In this document: piece after piece, positions 52,111 to 62,260 of the stretch
How positions within the stretch are numbered: position 1 is the stretch's first letter
Layout of the letters: every line of letters begins with the position of its first letter
Source of the DNA: an uncultured Alphaproteobacteria bacterium
Lineage (GTDB): Bacteria > Pseudomonadota > Alphaproteobacteria > RF32 > CAG-239
DNA: 62,491 bases
Direction of reading: 5' to 3'
Assembly: GCA_949297415.1 (NCBI GenBank)
Contig: CASFSV010000035.1
Span: 1 to 62,491, forward strand
Notes under the pieces: model-generated
What the model was told of the DNA's origin: nothing
The model's database searches: none
What the model saw: the letters and a program-made list of their open reading frames with translations, nothing else
Position numbers and translations under genes: made by a program

Positions 52111-52300
52111 AATACTTATAATTTTATAGTAATATATTCATAATTTTAAATTTCTAGCAGTCTAGGTAATTCGTTGATTTATGGCAAGTCTTTTTTTGTG
52201 GGGAGGGGATGTTTTTTATTTTTCTGTGCAAATATTAAGCTTATGTTTAGAAGCCGCGGTTAGTATAAGACTGAGTAGTTATCTTTAAAGGGCGACGTAT

Positions 52301-53704
52301 ATGGCTGAATTACATTTTAATCTGAAAGATATATTTGCGATTGTATTGGTTTTATTATTGTGGCATTTGTATATGCCGTATACGTTGGTTGCTGCGATTG
52401 TGATTTGTTTGGCTTTTGTCGGGTTAGGGTGGAAGTACGGTGTACGTCCCTCCGGCGTAGATGCTTGCTTCGTGGCGGCTTTTTTATTGAACCTTTGGTA
52501 TGTGTTGGCTTCGTGGGGGAATATTCGCCAATATGACTATTTTAATTTTGTGATGCATACGGACTATTTTTTGCAGAATAATTTCTTTTTTAAACATCCT
52601 GCATCTTATTGGCAAACGGTTTATTTCCAACCGCCGCTTTGGGGGGCGATTTCTGCTCTTATAACAAAGTTTTCTATGTGGTTGGGCGCAACGCAAAATA
52701 TGGGGTTTGATAGTGTGCGTTTTATGTGCTTGTTTTGTGTGTCCGGGGCCGGAATCTTATTTTGGCGTTTATTAAATATATTTGATTTTCCTGAAAAATT
52801 TAAAATTGCATTGTTTGCTGTGTTTGTTTTTTTTCCTGTACATGGGATTATTGCCAATTTGGTGAATAATGATGCGTTGACTTATTTTTTGATGATAGTG
52901 ATGATTTATTCGGGCTTTAAATGGTATCTTGAAGGTAAATGGTATGATTGTTTGTATCTTTCGTTGGCTTTGTTTTTGGTGGGCTTAGTCAAATTTTCCG
53001 GTTTGATGTTGGTGCCTGCTTTAGGCGTTTTTTGTTTGTTTCGCCTGATACAAGATCCTGATAAATTTAACCGGCAGATGTGGGGACAGTTCTTCACTAT
53101 TGCTCTGGCGACAGTTTGCGGGTTTGCTTGGGGTTGGTTTTTACTCTATCATGATTTTCCTTTGGTGCCGCCACCTGTAAATAATAATTTTCAAGACTTA
53201 AGTGCTTATTCTATCGGACAACGTTTGGGGAGTTTGCAAAATGCGTTAATTCCATTTGCGGATATTCGTAACGGATTGACGGAGCCTAATGTGTGGTTGG
53301 CGCTCATTAAAACCTCTTTATTCGGAGAATGGAGTTGGCAAGGCATTCTTTGGGCGTGGATTTTATACGGCTTAGGGACTTTATTTGCTTTTGGTTGCTT
53401 TATTTCTTTCTTTTCGCTTTTAAACTATAAACTGGGAAAAGATTGGTGTTTTAATCTGTTTATTATTGTTGCCGTCTTTTCAATTTTGACGGCGTGGATG
53501 AATTTTTGGATTGACTATCCTTATTTTTGTTCCAGCGAATTTCGATACGTCCTGATTTTATTGCCTTTGTCTCTGCTATGGATAGGAAATTGGATGGCAA
53601 AAAAAAGCCTGCCGCGATATCTTAATTATATTTTGGCAGGCTTATTCGGATTATTTGTAGTCGCTCGGTTTATGCTTTATTTAAATACCATTCAACTGTT
53701 TTAA
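52301..53704 (+). CDS. GT-C membrane glycosyltransferase (GT39/ArnT-like)
   Basis: About eleven to twelve membrane segments. The first large loop has the acidic HTDYFLQNN with YFQPPLWGA, corresponding to the Asp and the (H/Q)PPL motif of dolichyl/undecaprenyl-phosphate sugar transferases of GT39. ANLVNNDALTYFLM is a second family mark. Such enzymes use lipid-linked sugars in the periplasm to modify lipid A, polysaccharide or protein. 467 aa. AAGGGCG precedes the ATG. Its last 35 bases overlap the end of rmlB on the other strand, and the terminator of that operon lies in its coding sequence. Confidence 0.83.
   Translation: MAELHFNLKDIFAIVLVLLLWHLYMPYTLVAAIVICLAFVGLGWKYGVRPSGVDACFVAAFLLNLWYVLASWGNIRQYDYFNFVMHTDYFLQNNFFFKHPASYWQTVYFQPPLWGAISALITKFSMWLGATQNMGFDSVRFMCLFCVSGAGILFWRLLNIFDFPEKFKIALFAVFVFFPVHGIIANLVNNDALTYFLMIVMIYSGFKWYLEGKWYDCLYLSLALFLVGLVKFSGLMLVPALGVFCLFRLIQDPDKFNRQMWGQFFTIALATVCGFAWGWFLLYHDFPLVPPPVNNNFQDLSAYSIGQRLGSLQNALIPFADIRNGLTEPNVWLALIKTSLFGEWSWQGILWAWILYGLGTLFAFGCFISFFSLLNYKLGKDWCFNLFIIVAVFSILTAWMNFWIDYPYFCSSEFRYVLILLPLSLLWIGNWMAKKSLPRYLNYILAGLFGLFVVARFMLYLNTIQLF
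53599..53643 (-). terminator. Terminator of the rml operon inside the convergent gene
   Basis: On the minus strand AAGCCTGCC and GGCAGGCTT pair around a 21-base loop and run into eight T. It lies 27 bases beyond the rmlB stop but wholly within the coding sequence of the GT-C gene on the plus strand. Confidence 0.8.
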
Positions 53705-54683
53705 TAATACCGGTTTTAAATGTTTCATCAGGTTTATAACCTAATTCGCTAGTAATCTTTGTCGGATCAATCGCATATCGTAAATCATGTCCGGCACGAT
53801 CTTTAACGAACGTTATTAAATCTGCATACTTCTTGCCATCTTCTCTTGGACGCAAATCATCTAATATACTACAGATTGTGTTGGTAATTTGCATGTTTGT
53901 CAATTCGTTATGACCGCCGACATTATACGTTTCTCCGCTTTTGCCATTGTGGAAAATCATATCAATTGCTTTGGCGTGGTCGGTTACATATAACCAATCG
54001 CGGATATTTTGACCGTTGCCGTATATAGGAATCGGTGATAAATTTAGACAGTTGCGAATAATGGTTGGTATCAACTTTTCGCTATGTTGTTTCGGACCGT
54101 AATTGTTGGAACAGTTTGATGTGGTTACGTTCATGCCAAAGGTATGGTGATAGGCTCTGACTAGAAAGTCTGAACCTGCTTTGCTGGCAGAATAGGGGCT
54201 ATTCGGAGCGTATGGCGTGGTTTCTTTAAAATAACCTTCTGCTCCTAATGTTCCGTATACTTCATCGGTTGAAATATGATGGAAACGACGGTTCTCGTAT
54301 CCAGATTTGGGAGTGAACGGCGCATCAAACCAATGAACTCTTGCTGCTTCTAATAGATTAAACGTACCAACTAAATTGGTATTGATAAATGCGCGCGGTC
54401 CTTTGATAGAATTATCAACATGACTTTCGGCGGCAAAGTGAATTACACCGGTAAAGTCGTATTTATCAAATAAGGCGTTGACCAATGTTTCATCACAGAT
54501 ATCACCTTGAACAAAAGTATAGTTTGGATTGTTTTCTACTTCTTTCAGATTTTCCAAATTACCAGCGTATGTCAATTTATCAAGATTTACAATCTTATAG
54601 TCTGGGTGTTTTTCCATAAAATACGGGATAAAGTTGGAGCCGATGAAACCTGCTCCTCCGGTTACTAAAATTGTTGCAGACAT
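53670..54683 (-). CDS. rmlB: dTDP-glucose 4,6-dehydratase
   Basis: Second step of dTDP-L-rhamnose synthesis. VTGGAGFIGSNFIPYF binds NAD; the active site has Thr-Asp-Glu in HISTDEVYGTLG and Tyr-x3-Lys in YSASKAGSD. NIRDWLYVTDH is typical. 337 aa. The internal ATG is chosen over one seven codons earlier, as it starts directly at the Rossmann strand with AAGGG about 9 bases ahead. It overlaps the end of rmlD by 19 bases. Last gene of the rml operon. Confidence 0.96.
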   Translation of the reverse strand: MSATILVTGGAGFIGSNFIPYFMEKHPDYKIVNLDKLTYAGNLENLKEVENNPNYTFVQGDICDETLVNALFDKYDFTGVIHFAAESHVDNSIKGPRAFINTNLVGTFNLLEAARVHWFDAPFTPKSGYENRRFHHISTDEVYGTLGAEGYFKETTPYAPNSPYSASKAGSDFLVRAYHHTFGMNVTTSNCSNNYGPKQHSEKLIPTIIRNCLNLSPIPIYGNGQNIRDWLYVTDHAKAIDMIFHNGKSGETYNVGGHNELTNMQITNTICSILDDLRPREDGKKYADLITFVKDRAGHDLRYAIDPTKITSELGYKPDETFKTGIIKTVEWYLNKA

Positions 54684-55489
54684 TTGATTAACCCTTCTTT
54701 CCAATGAGGAATTTCTATATTAAAACGCGTTTTGATTTTGGTTTTATTTAATACCGAATAATATGGGCGGTGTGCCGGTGTCGGGTAGTCCTTGCTCTCT
54801 ATCGGGTGTACTTTACAGTTTAATTTGGATTGTTCCATAATTTCTCTGGCAAAGTCATACCACGAACATACGCCTTCATCTGTAAAATGGTATATTTCTT
54901 TTTCGCCGTTCTTGATTTGCGGTAAAGCTTTGACAATCGTCTCTGCTAAGTCATACGCATTTGTTGGCGAACCAACTTGGTCAAATACCACATTTAAGCT
55001 TTCTCTTTCCGCGCCTAATTTGCGCATTGTTTTTACAAAATTACCTCCATGCGGAGAATATAACCATGCCGTGCGGATAATAACTGCCGTATCAGCGTTG
55101 GCTAAGACATTTAATTCGCCTTCACGTTTAGTCTTTCCATATACCGATAATGGATGAGTTTCATCTTCTTCGTTATATGGTTTGCAATTACTGCCGTCAA
55201 ATACGTAATCGGTAGAAATATGAACTATTTTTTTGCCATATTTTGCAAGATAAAGTGGCGCAAGAGCATTGATTTTATGTGCATTTTCTTCATCGGTTTC
55301 TGCTTTGTCTACTGCGGTATAGGCAGCGCAGTTAATGATGTATTCGTAATTTTTGTCTTGCAAATAAGCTTTAACAGCATTTTCATCCGTTAAATCTAAG
55401 TCTTCGCGGTCTATATATTCGGCTTTATCTTGCAACAGTACTTGCAAGGCCGTTCCTAATTGACCATTGGCTCCGGTAACTAAAAACAT
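54665..55489 (-). CDS. rmlD: dTDP-4-dehydrorhamnose reductase
   Basis: Final step to dTDP-L-rhamnose, using [20 protein letters not shown] binds the cofactor; HISTDYVFDG and the Tyr-Gly-Lys-Thr-Lys in SVYGKTKREGE give the catalytic Tyr and Lys. RTAWLYSPHGGNFVKTM is typical. 274 aa. Its start overlaps the end of rmlC by 10 bases. Confidence 0.96.
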   Translation of the reverse strand: MFLVTGANGQLGTALQVLLQDKAEYIDREDLDLTDENAVKAYLQDKNYEYIINCAAYTAVDKAETDEENAHKINALAPLYLAKYGKKIVHISTDYVFDGSNCKPYNEEDETHPLSVYGKTKREGELNVLANADTAVIIRTAWLYSPHGGNFVKTMRKLGAERESLNVVFDQVGSPTNAYDLAETIVKALPQIKNGEKEIYHFTDEGVCSWYDFAREIMEQSKLNCKVHPIESKDYPTPAHRPYYSVLNKTKIKTRFNIEIPHWKEGLIKCLQQF

Positions 55490-56028
55490 GGTTCTAAATC
55501 CTTTAATAGTGGGTGATTTAAATCTCTCTCTAAAACGTTGGCTTTGCTCATGTCAATTTGCCAATCAATACCTAAAGCTGGATCATTTACGCATAATCCG
55601 CCTTCTGCTTCTTTGCAATAAAAGTTATCGCATTTATATGCAAAAACGGCTGTTTCGGATAATACGGAAAAGCCATGTGCGAATCCTCTGGGGATAAGTA
55701 GTTGTTGTTGGTTTTCTCCCGATAATTTTACTGCAACGTGTTGACCGTAAGTTGGTGAATTACGACGGATGTCGACGGCAACATCCAATACTTCTCCGGA
55801 TATAACGCGGACAAGTTTTGCTTGAGCGTGTTCACCTTTTTGAAAATGCAGACCTCTTATCGTCCCATAGCTCGAAAAAGATTGATTGTCTTGTACAAAG
55901 TTATAAAATAATCCGTTTTGTTCAAATTCTTTTTGATTATAACTTTCAAAGAAGTAACCTCGTGTATCAGTGAATACGCGAGGGGTGAGGATATATACAC
56001 CCTCCAGTTTGGTTTTAGTAAAGATCAT
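55480..56028 (-). CDS. rmlC: dTDP-4-dehydrorhamnose 3,5-epimerase
   Basis: Third step of dTDP-L-rhamnose synthesis. Cupin fold with [15 protein letters not shown] near the N-terminus, GTIRGLHFQ with the catalytic His, [14 protein letters not shown], and [13 protein letters not shown]. 182 aa. The ATG chosen has GAGGAAAAA right ahead, within the end of rmlA. The overlap shows translational coupling. Confidence 0.96.
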   Translation of the reverse strand: MIFTKTKLEGVYILTPRVFTDTRGYFFESYNQKEFEQNGLFYNFVQDNQSFSSYGTIRGLHFQKGEHAQAKLVRVISGEVLDVAVDIRRNSPTYGQHVAVKLSGENQQQLLIPRGFAHGFSVLSETAVFAYKCDNFYCKEAEGGLCVNDPALGIDWQIDMSKANVLERDLNHPLLKDLEPCF

Positions 56029-56902
56029 GTTTTTCCTCATAAACTTTTTGTAAATATGCTTTGTACGCCACGCCGTCTTTTAGGCGGTTAATCAATTTTT
56101 GCATTTGTTCTCCGTCTATGAAACCTTGACGATATGCAATTTCTTCTATACATGCTAATTTTAACCCTTGACGTTGTTCAATGATTTGAACAAATTGCGC
56201 TGATTCCATCAGGCTGTCCGGCGTGCCGGCATCTAACCACGCATTGCCGCGCTTGAGCGGAATTACCGTTAAACGACCTTCTTGTAGGTATAATTTATTT
56301 AAATCCGTAATCTCAAGTTCTCCACGCTTCGAAGGTTTTAGCGATGCGGCTTTTTCCGCAACGTCTTTTGGGTAGAAGTATAATCCTGTTACGGCGTAGT
56401 TCGATTTTGGTTTTTGGGGTTTTTCTTCTATGGATACAACTCTTTTCATCTCATCAAACTCAATTACACCAAAACGTTCCGGGTCGGATACGTGATAGCC
56501 AAATACCGTTGCTGTATTGTCTTCTTCTTGTATCAACGTGCGGTATGTATTCATTTGGGATTGGATGTAAAATATGTTATCGCCTAATATCAGACAAACT
56601 TTATCGTCTTTGATAAAATCTTTGCCTAAAATAAATGCTTCGGCGATACCATTAGGGGCTTCTTGGACTTTGTATTCCAGATGTAAACCTAAATCGCTGC
56701 CATTGCCAAACAAACTTTCTATATTGGGGGTGTCTTTTGAGGTGGAGATGATTAGTATATCTTTTATACCGAATAACATTAATACCGATAGCGGATAATA
56801 AATCATCGGTTTATCATATATCGGTAAAAGTTGTTTTGAAACGCATTGCGTTAGGGGGTATAGTCTTGTGCCAGAGCCTCCGGCTAAAATAATCCCTTTC
56901 AT
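56015..56902 (-). CDS. rmlA: Glucose-1-phosphate thymidylyltransferase
   Basis: First step of dTDP-L-rhamnose synthesis: dTTP and glucose-1-phosphate to dTDP-glucose. [13 protein letters not shown] is the nucleotide site, [18 protein letters not shown] and [15 protein letters not shown] give the sugar-binding and metal regions. 295 aa. Its ATG overlaps the stop codon of the DUF2207 gene as TAATG, so the rml genes depend on translation from that gene. The pathway product is a common sugar of O-antigen. Confidence 0.97.
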   Translation of the reverse strand: MKGIILAGGSGTRLYPLTQCVSKQLLPIYDKPMIYYPLSVLMLFGIKDILIISTSKDTPNIESLFGNGSDLGLHLEYKVQEAPNGIAEAFILGKDFIKDDKVCLILGDNIFYIQSQMNTYRTLIQEEDNTATVFGYHVSDPERFGVIEFDEMKRVVSIEEKPQKPKSNYAVTGLYFYPKDVAEKAASLKPSKRGELEITDLNKLYLQEGRLTVIPLKRGNAWLDAGTPDSLMESAQFVQIIEQRQGLKLACIEEIAYRQGFIDGEQMQKLINRLKDGVAYKAYLQKVYEEKHDLY

Positions 56903-58998
56903 TAGCTTTTCCTTTGTTGGTTTGTTGTTAAAGTTTGCAACAATTTGGTGATGTTGCTGAAATCTTCTACATCCGGGTAGCGATTGTCTATATCAAATGC
57001 ATAGATGTAGGCTTTTTTATTGGCAAAATCTTTGCTGTTTTGTTCCAGTTCAGGATTCTTTTGTAAATAACTCTTGTAGTCTTCGGTTTCTTTTATCTTA
57101 TTTTTCAATAGTCCACTACGGCGAGAGAACATATTGTAATAATAAATTATCAAATAAACCGTCAGCATCTGGACTATGGTATAAAACAAAGAGCTGTAAA
57201 TGCTTAATATGCCGCCAATCCAGAATAAGCCGAAGACTAAGAATGTTTTAAGTGCGTATTGCCATATTTTCTTTTTCGGATTTACGTTGATGAAAATTGC
57301 CATGTAGGGGAATAGCATTAGCGTAAATGTGCTTAAAATGCTGAAACTATTCCATGGGTTGATGGCCAGTAAACAGCCTCCAATAATGCCACATAGTAGC
57401 ATACCAATGCTGAAAACAAGATATAATGAATTTAATTTTAATTTGAAAATATGAATTTGTTTGTAGGTGTTATATTTTAGGTAGTTGTACGCACGCTTTA
57501 GTTTTAAAGCTGATTCAGCTCCCTCTTTTAAGATGGTTTCTTGTCCCGGATATAATAAATTCATTAATTTTTGTTCCATTTTGGTGAGTTTCTTCAAATT
57601 GTCGCTTTTTTTGATTAAAACGGTTTGTTCGCTATTGTGACGCAGTTCTAATATATTTTTAGCACATAAATTCAGAATTTCGGCTCCTAAAGACCTCTTG
57701 TCGTAAGTGTTGACGTTTAACATACGATAGATTGCTGGGGCTTTTTTGAGGTAAGCTCTGGTTTTGTCTTTGTTGCGGCGAATTTGTTCAAAAGAAATGC
57801 GGTATGACAGTAAAATAGCCAATAATGCAAGGAGTGCAAATATATTCGCACCGTAATCGTGGATAAACCATTGGTATTTTTTAGAAAAGTCAGGTGCTAG
57901 TAATGTGCCTTTTTCCATAGTTAAAAACAGATGTATATCTTCGCCGACACCGAGTGCTTGAGTGTCTGCAAAACCGAGTGCATTGGAGGTTAGTGTTGTT
58001 ATGGTGACACGCTCTCTGTCTAGTCCTTGTTTGGTACTTGCAATGGCGTTTTGGGCTATGAAACTCTTGTTGTCCGGCAAGTAAACAACGGCATTGGCTG
58101 AACCGACAACATTTTTTAAGGTTTTGGCGGTAATATCCCAATATAATTCATCAAAGTTGTCGTAATACCAGACAGCTCTGTCTACAAAATATTTGAAACG
58201 ATAGTTGTAAATACCTGTAGGCAGATTTAGCGGCTCTTGGGGTTCTATGTGCAGATAGTTCCCGATTTCCGTTATCTTATAAGGCGTTTCCTCTCCGTTT
58301 ATGGTTACTGATTCCAATGTAATGTCCGTGCGGCGTTTTTCTCCGTTGCGAGAGTAGTTATATTTGGGTAAAATACGGAAAAAACCGTATGGGAAACTTT
58401 CGTTATTAGAAATAAAGGTGAAATCTTCCGTAACTTGTAATAATCCAGTCGGTTCTATACGTATGGTCGTTAAAACATAGGGGAAATGCTCATCTGCAGG
58501 TGCTAGTATTTCTCGTTCGTCGGATAATTTTACTTTTACATACGGAAAATCCGGTACAAAGGGTTTATCTTCTTGAACTTGTTCTTTTAGACGATAAAAT
58601 GTACCTTGCAATTCTACATCTTGATTGATGGTTTCATCCATGCTGCCTGCTTGGTGCATACTTTCTTGATAAATCTTTTCATATGCGGATAAAGTATTTT
58701 CTTCTTTTTGAAGGTCGTTTACGTCTACAATGTTGGTTGTTGATAGGTTTGATAGATCTTCTTTTTTTATATTGGCTGGAGTGACTATAGATAGACGTTT
58801 TTTGAGATATTCTTGTACAGCTTTGGGATTTTGTAAATCAGGAAATTCATTATATAGCTTCTTCATCTCATTCAGACGTACTGTCGGATCTATTGATAGT
58901 TTGTTTGGGGCATCGGCTATACTGTTTACTCCTGCAAAGGCTGTTAAGGAATAGATAATGGTCAATATTATCAGAAAATACTTAAAAAAGCTCTTCAT
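56902..58998 (-). CDS. DUF2207-type exported membrane protein at the head of the rml operon
   Basis: 698 aa. A signal peptide (ending SLTAFAG) leads into a non-homologous coiled part of about 120 residues, then a beta-rich extracytoplasmic domain (about 170-370) with [19 protein letters not shown] and [15 protein letters not shown], the core of DUF2207. One membrane helix near 390, a cytoplasmic winged-helix-like stretch, three or four further helices around 520-630, and a charged tail follow. The family is widespread in bacteria with no known function. A gene order with rmlA directly coupled is unusual and may tie it to polysaccharide export or surface assembly. Confidence 0.82.
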   Translation of the reverse strand: MKSFFKYFLIILTIIYSLTAFAGVNSIADAPNKLSIDPTVRLNEMKKLYNEFPDLQNPKAVQEYLKKRLSIVTPANIKKEDLSNLSTTNIVDVNDLQKEENTLSAYEKIYQESMHQAGSMDETINQDVELQGTFYRLKEQVQEDKPFVPDFPYVKVKLSDEREILAPADEHFPYVLTTIRIEPTGLLQVTEDFTFISNNESFPYGFFRILPKYNYSRNGEKRRTDITLESVTINGEETPYKITEIGNYLHIEPQEPLNLPTGIYNYRFKYFVDRAVWYYDNFDELYWDITAKTLKNVVGSANAVVYLPDNKSFIAQNAIASTKQGLDRERVTITTLTSNALGFADTQALGVGEDIHLFLTMEKGTLLAPDFSKKYQWFIHDYGANIFALLALLAILLSYRISFEQIRRNKDKTRAYLKKAPAIYRMLNVNTYDKRSLGAEILNLCAKNILELRHNSEQTVLIKKSDNLKKLTKMEQKLMNLLYPGQETILKEGAESALKLKRAYNYLKYNTYKQIHIFKLKLNSLYLVFSIGMLLCGIIGGCLLAINPWNSFSILSTFTLMLFPYMAIFINVNPKKKIWQYALKTFLVFGLFWIGGILSIYSSLFYTIVQMLTVYLIIYYYNMFSRRSGLLKNKIKETEDYKSYLQKNPELEQNSKDFANKKAYIYAFDIDNRYPDVEDFSNITKLLQTLTTNQQRKS

Positions 58999-59141
58999 AT
59001 CTTTTCTTTCAAGTTGCGGTCACTCTTCTTTTGTGGTATCAGCATAAATATGTTTTAGTATAATGACAAGTAGTTAATTTTTTTAAAAGGGGATAACTCT
59101 TTATTTTGATTTTATGAAATTTAGGATAGGAGATTTTGAAT

Positions 59142-59897
59142 ATGCTAAATGGGGAAAATGGTAATCGTGTTTGCGAGGCTGCTGCCATTATTTTAGGAGC
59201 CGGTAAAGGTACGCGCATGAAATCGGATTTGCCGAAGGTTATGATGCCGGTGCATGGAAAGCCGATGATTAAGCATATTATTGAAACACTTACTTCTATG
59301 GGAATTCAAAAAATTGTTACGGTGATTTCTTCTGACGGTGAATTGGTTAAAAATGAAGTTGCTCCTTATCAGACCGTTGTGCAAGAACAGCAACTGGGTA
59401 CCGGACATGCTGTGAATTGTGCTAAATCCGTATTGAATGGTTTTGATGGTCCGGTTTTAGTGGTTTTTGGCGATACCCCGCTGATTACTGCAAAAACTTT
59501 TCAGAAAACAATTGATAAAATTAAAGAAGGGTTCGCTGTGGTTGTTTTGGGCTTTAAACCTCAGGATCCGGCTCGTTATGGGCGATTGGTTATGAAAGGT
59601 GATGAACTTACCGAGATTGTTGAATTTAAAGACGCAACAGATGAACAGAAAGCTATAAATTTTTGTAATTCCGGTTGTATGGGGTTTGATGGGCGGTATT
59701 TATTTGATATTTTAAGCCGAATCGGTAGTGAAAATGCTGCTCATGAGTATTATCTTACTGATGCAGTTAAAATTGCCAGACAAACGGGACTCAAATGTAC
59801 GGCTATTGTTGGTAATTCTAAAGAAATTGCCAGTGCTAATACGCGTGAGGAATTGGCTCAGTTAGAGGAATTTTATGGGGATAGGGAAAATTGGTAG
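59142..59897 (+). CDS. glmU: GlmU-like uridylyltransferase lacking the acetyltransferase domain
   Basis: The N-terminal pyrophosphorylase domain is complete: AAIILGAGKGTRMKSDLPKVM, QEQQLGTGHAVNCA, VVFGDTPLI with the metal Asp, and NSGCMGFDG with the acetamido-sugar-binding Asn. It would make UDP-N-acetylglucosamine from UTP and GlcNAc-1-phosphate. Complete GlmU (about 450 aa) has a left-handed beta-helix acetyltransferase after this; here the frame ends at 251 aa with LAQLEEFYGDRENW, right at the usual linker helix. The ATG is chosen over an in-frame TTG two codons earlier. The next gene overlaps it by 7 bases. Confidence 0.88.
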   Translation: MLNGENGNRVCEAAAIILGAGKGTRMKSDLPKVMMPVHGKPMIKHIIETLTSMGIQKIVTVISSDGELVKNEVAPYQTVVQEQQLGTGHAVNCAKSVLNGFDGPVLVVFGDTPLITAKTFQKTIDKIKEGFAVVVLGFKPQDPARYGRLVMKGDELTEIVEFKDATDEQKAINFCNSGCMGFDGRYLFDILSRIGSENAAHEYYLTDAVKIARQTGLKCTAIVGNSKEIASANTREELAQLEEFYGDRENW

Positions 59898-60319
59898 AGA
59901 AAATTAAAGAATATTGGTTCGGAATGCTCTTATTTGTATTTTCGGCGATGTTTCTGGTTTTTGTGGCTATTGTTGCCGCTGCACCACATGATGATTTGAA
60001 AATGCGTGGATTTACTCCTTGTACTTATCAGATGGCTTATGATGTCAATTTGTATTCCACGCAAAGCGATATTGCCGGTGTGTTGGGGGCTATTACAAAA
60101 AGTTATGTGTGTTATGCCGCTGTGATGGGTGAAGGGGTTAAATTATGGCTGAAAGGAAAACAGTCAACCCCATGGGCTAATTACTTTTTTAAAGCCGATA
60201 CGTTTAAAATTCCAGAAGAACTTAGTGAGCCTTTTTCTGAGGATTTGCTTCAAGCTAATCGTTTAGATGATGCAGATGAGCTAGATATTTTTGATGAGTA
60301 TCAGAAAAATAAAAAATAA
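59891..60319 (+). CDS. Small single-pass membrane protein
   Basis: 142 aa, start TTG with AGGGAAAA ahead, inside the last codons of the GlmU-like gene, so it is translationally coupled to it. One N-terminal membrane helix (about residues 9-29), then a periplasmic-side or cytoplasmic part with CTYQMAYDVN and SYVCYAAVMGEGVKLWL, and an acidic tail with many Asp and Glu (LDDADELDIFDEY). Two cysteines may pair. I recognise no family. pepF follows after 12 bases. Confidence 0.7.
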   Translation: MVEKIKEYWFGMLLFVFSAMFLVFVAIVAAAPHDDLKMRGFTPCTYQMAYDVNLYSTQSDIAGVLGAITKSYVCYAAVMGEGVKLWLKGKQSTPWANYFFKADTFKIPEELSEPFSEDLLQANRLDDADELDIFDEYQKNKK

Positions 60320-60331
60320 GGAGACAATTGT

Positions 60332-62113
60332 ATGAGTGATGAAAAAATGCCCGAATGGGATTTGTCCGAGTATTATAAAGGGACAGATGATAAACAAATT
60401 GATAAAGACCTTAAAAAATATGCTCAATTAGCTGCTGCGTTTGCTGAAAAATATAAAGGTAAGGTGGCTGCACTTGATGCGAAAACTTTTGTTGAGGCAT
60501 TAAAAGAAATTGAAGAGATTAGTAAATTGGGATCAAAATTGGGTGGTTTTGCTTATTTGAATTCCACAACCAGACTTATGGATGCTAAAGCTTCGGCTCT
60601 GTATCAGAAGGTTTCGGAAACCCTTAGCGAGGCTGGAACTGATTTGCTCTTTTTCAGTTTGGAATATAATAAAATGGATGAAAAAGCTATTCGTAAACTG
60701 GAAGAAGATAGACAAGTTCAAGCGTATGCGCCGTATTTGAAGAGAGTGCGTAAATTTAAGCCTTATGAGCTTTCTGAAGATGTTGAAAAAACATTGCTTG
60801 AAAAAGATGTGACTTCCGGCTCTGCGTGGGTTAGACTTTATGAAGAATCTATGGCTCGCTTGTCTTACGAGGTGGATGGCAAAAAGTATAATGATGCGCA
60901 AATCAGCCGTTTATGCTTGAGCCCAGATGCAGAACTGCGTGCTAAGGCCGGAAAAGAAATTAATAAAGTGTCTAAAGATAACAGCTTTAATGTTTGTTAT
61001 ATCTATAATATGATTATGAAAGATAAAGCGGTGGAAGATAAAAAACGTGGTTTTAAACTGCCAATGTCTGCCAGAAATCTTTCAGAAGAAGTTAGCGATG
61101 AAACTGTTAATGCGTTGGCTCAAACCGTTCGTGATAATTATAAAAATATTGCGTGGCGCTTTTATAAATTGAAAGCAAAACTTTTTGGTGTTGATAAAAT
61201 TCAGTATTGGGATAGAAATGCTCCGTTGCCTATTGAAGATGATAAATCTTACTCTTGGGAAGAAGCGGTGCAAACAGTGCTTAAGGCTTATAATGAGTTT
61301 TCTCCGAAACTTTATAATGTGGCAAAAGAATTTTTTGAAAATCCATGGATTGACGTTGCGCCTAAAGATGGAAAAAGAAGTGGCGCTTTTTGTTCGGGAC
61401 CGTTGGTTGAAGAACATCCGTTTTTGATGCTTAACTTTGTTGGGAAACGTAATGATGTGCTTACATTAGCGCACGAACTCGGACATGGTTGTCATCATCA
61501 ATTGAGACGTAAAAATGGTACTCTTAATGAAACAACACGTATGACAACCGAAGAGGTGGCTTCCGTATTTGGGGAAATGCTTGTTTTTCAATCTATGCTC
61601 AATAATGCTAAATCTGATGATGAGAAAATTTCTCTCTTGGCGATGAAAATCAATGATATGATTAACACCGCTATTCGCCAAATTGCTTTTCACTTCTTTG
61701 AAACACGCGCTCATGACGAACGACAAAACGGAGAACTTTCTTCTGAACGCTTGAACCAAATTTGGCTTGAAGAAATGAAAGAAAGTTTGGGACCTTCGGT
61801 AGAAGTTGATGAAAATTCGGCTTATATTTGGGAGCAGGTCGGACATTTCTTCTTCTTGCCATTTTATGTTTATGCTTATTCTTTTGCCGATTGTGTCGTT
61901 AATTCGCTTTATTGGCTGAAACTTCAGAATAAAGTTGAGAATTTTGAAGATAAGTATTTGGAATTGCTCTCTAAAACTGCTATTGGTGATTATAAAGAAA
62001 TTTTTGCTCCGTTTAATCTTAATCCAGAAAGCCATGATTTTTGGCAGGGCGGCTTGAACCTTATCAGTTATTATCTTGACCAAATGGAAGAGTTGGTTAA
62101 TAAAAGAGCGTAA
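60332..62113 (+). CDS. pepF: Oligoendopeptidase F
   Basis: M3B zinc metallopeptidase that cuts short peptides in the cytoplasm. The zinc site HELGH starts at about residue 381 in LAHELGHGCHHQL, and the third ligand Glu lies in TTEEVASVFGEML about 25 residues on. The substrate-binding YAYSFADCVVNSLYWL follows near the C-terminus. 593 aa, normal for the PepF/M3 group. AAGGAG precedes the ATG. Last gene of a three-gene run with the GlmU-like gene and small membrane protein; terminator follows. Confidence 0.95.
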   Translation: MSDEKMPEWDLSEYYKGTDDKQIDKDLKKYAQLAAAFAEKYKGKVAALDAKTFVEALKEIEEISKLGSKLGGFAYLNSTTRLMDAKASALYQKVSETLSEAGTDLLFFSLEYNKMDEKAIRKLEEDRQVQAYAPYLKRVRKFKPYELSEDVEKTLLEKDVTSGSAWVRLYEESMARLSYEVDGKKYNDAQISRLCLSPDAELRAKAGKEINKVSKDNSFNVCYIYNMIMKDKAVEDKKRGFKLPMSARNLSEEVSDETVNALAQTVRDNYKNIAWRFYKLKAKLFGVDKIQYWDRNAPLPIEDDKSYSWEEAVQTVLKAYNEFSPKLYNVAKEFFENPWIDVAPKDGKRSGAFCSGPLVEEHPFLMLNFVGKRNDVLTLAHELGHGCHHQLRRKNGTLNETTRMTTEEVASVFGEMLVFQSMLNNAKSDDEKISLLAMKINDMINTAIRQIAFHFFETRAHDERQNGELSSERLNQIWLEEMKESLGPSVEVDENSAYIWEQVGHFFFLPFYVYAYSFADCVVNSLYWLKLQNKVENFEDKYLELLSKTAIGDYKEIFAPFNLNPESHDFWQGGLNLISYYLDQMEELVNKRA

Positions 62114-62131
62114 AACTTTTTAGGCTCAACG

Positions 62132-62164
62132 AAAGCTCTCGGTAAAGTCGGGAGCTTTTTTTTT
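62132..62164 (+). terminator. Terminator of pepF
   Basis: AAAGCTCTCG pairs with CGGGAGCTTT (one T-G pair, 7-base loop), continued by a T run. Confidence 0.88.
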
Positions 62165-62208
62165 ATATATATTGTGCTTTGCGATGATGTCTAAGTTGAA
62201 AAATGGGT

Positions 62209-62245
62209 AAAATAAAGCCAAGCAATTAAAGCTTGGCTTTATTTT
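62209..62245. terminator. Terminator of the outer-membrane protein gene (bidirectional)
   Basis: AAAATAAAGCCAAGC pairs perfectly with GCTTGGCTTTATTTT (15 bp, 7-base loop). On the minus strand it lies 16 bases beyond the stop of the last gene. Confidence 0.92.
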
Positions 62246-62260
62246 TTGTTTGTGTCCTGT

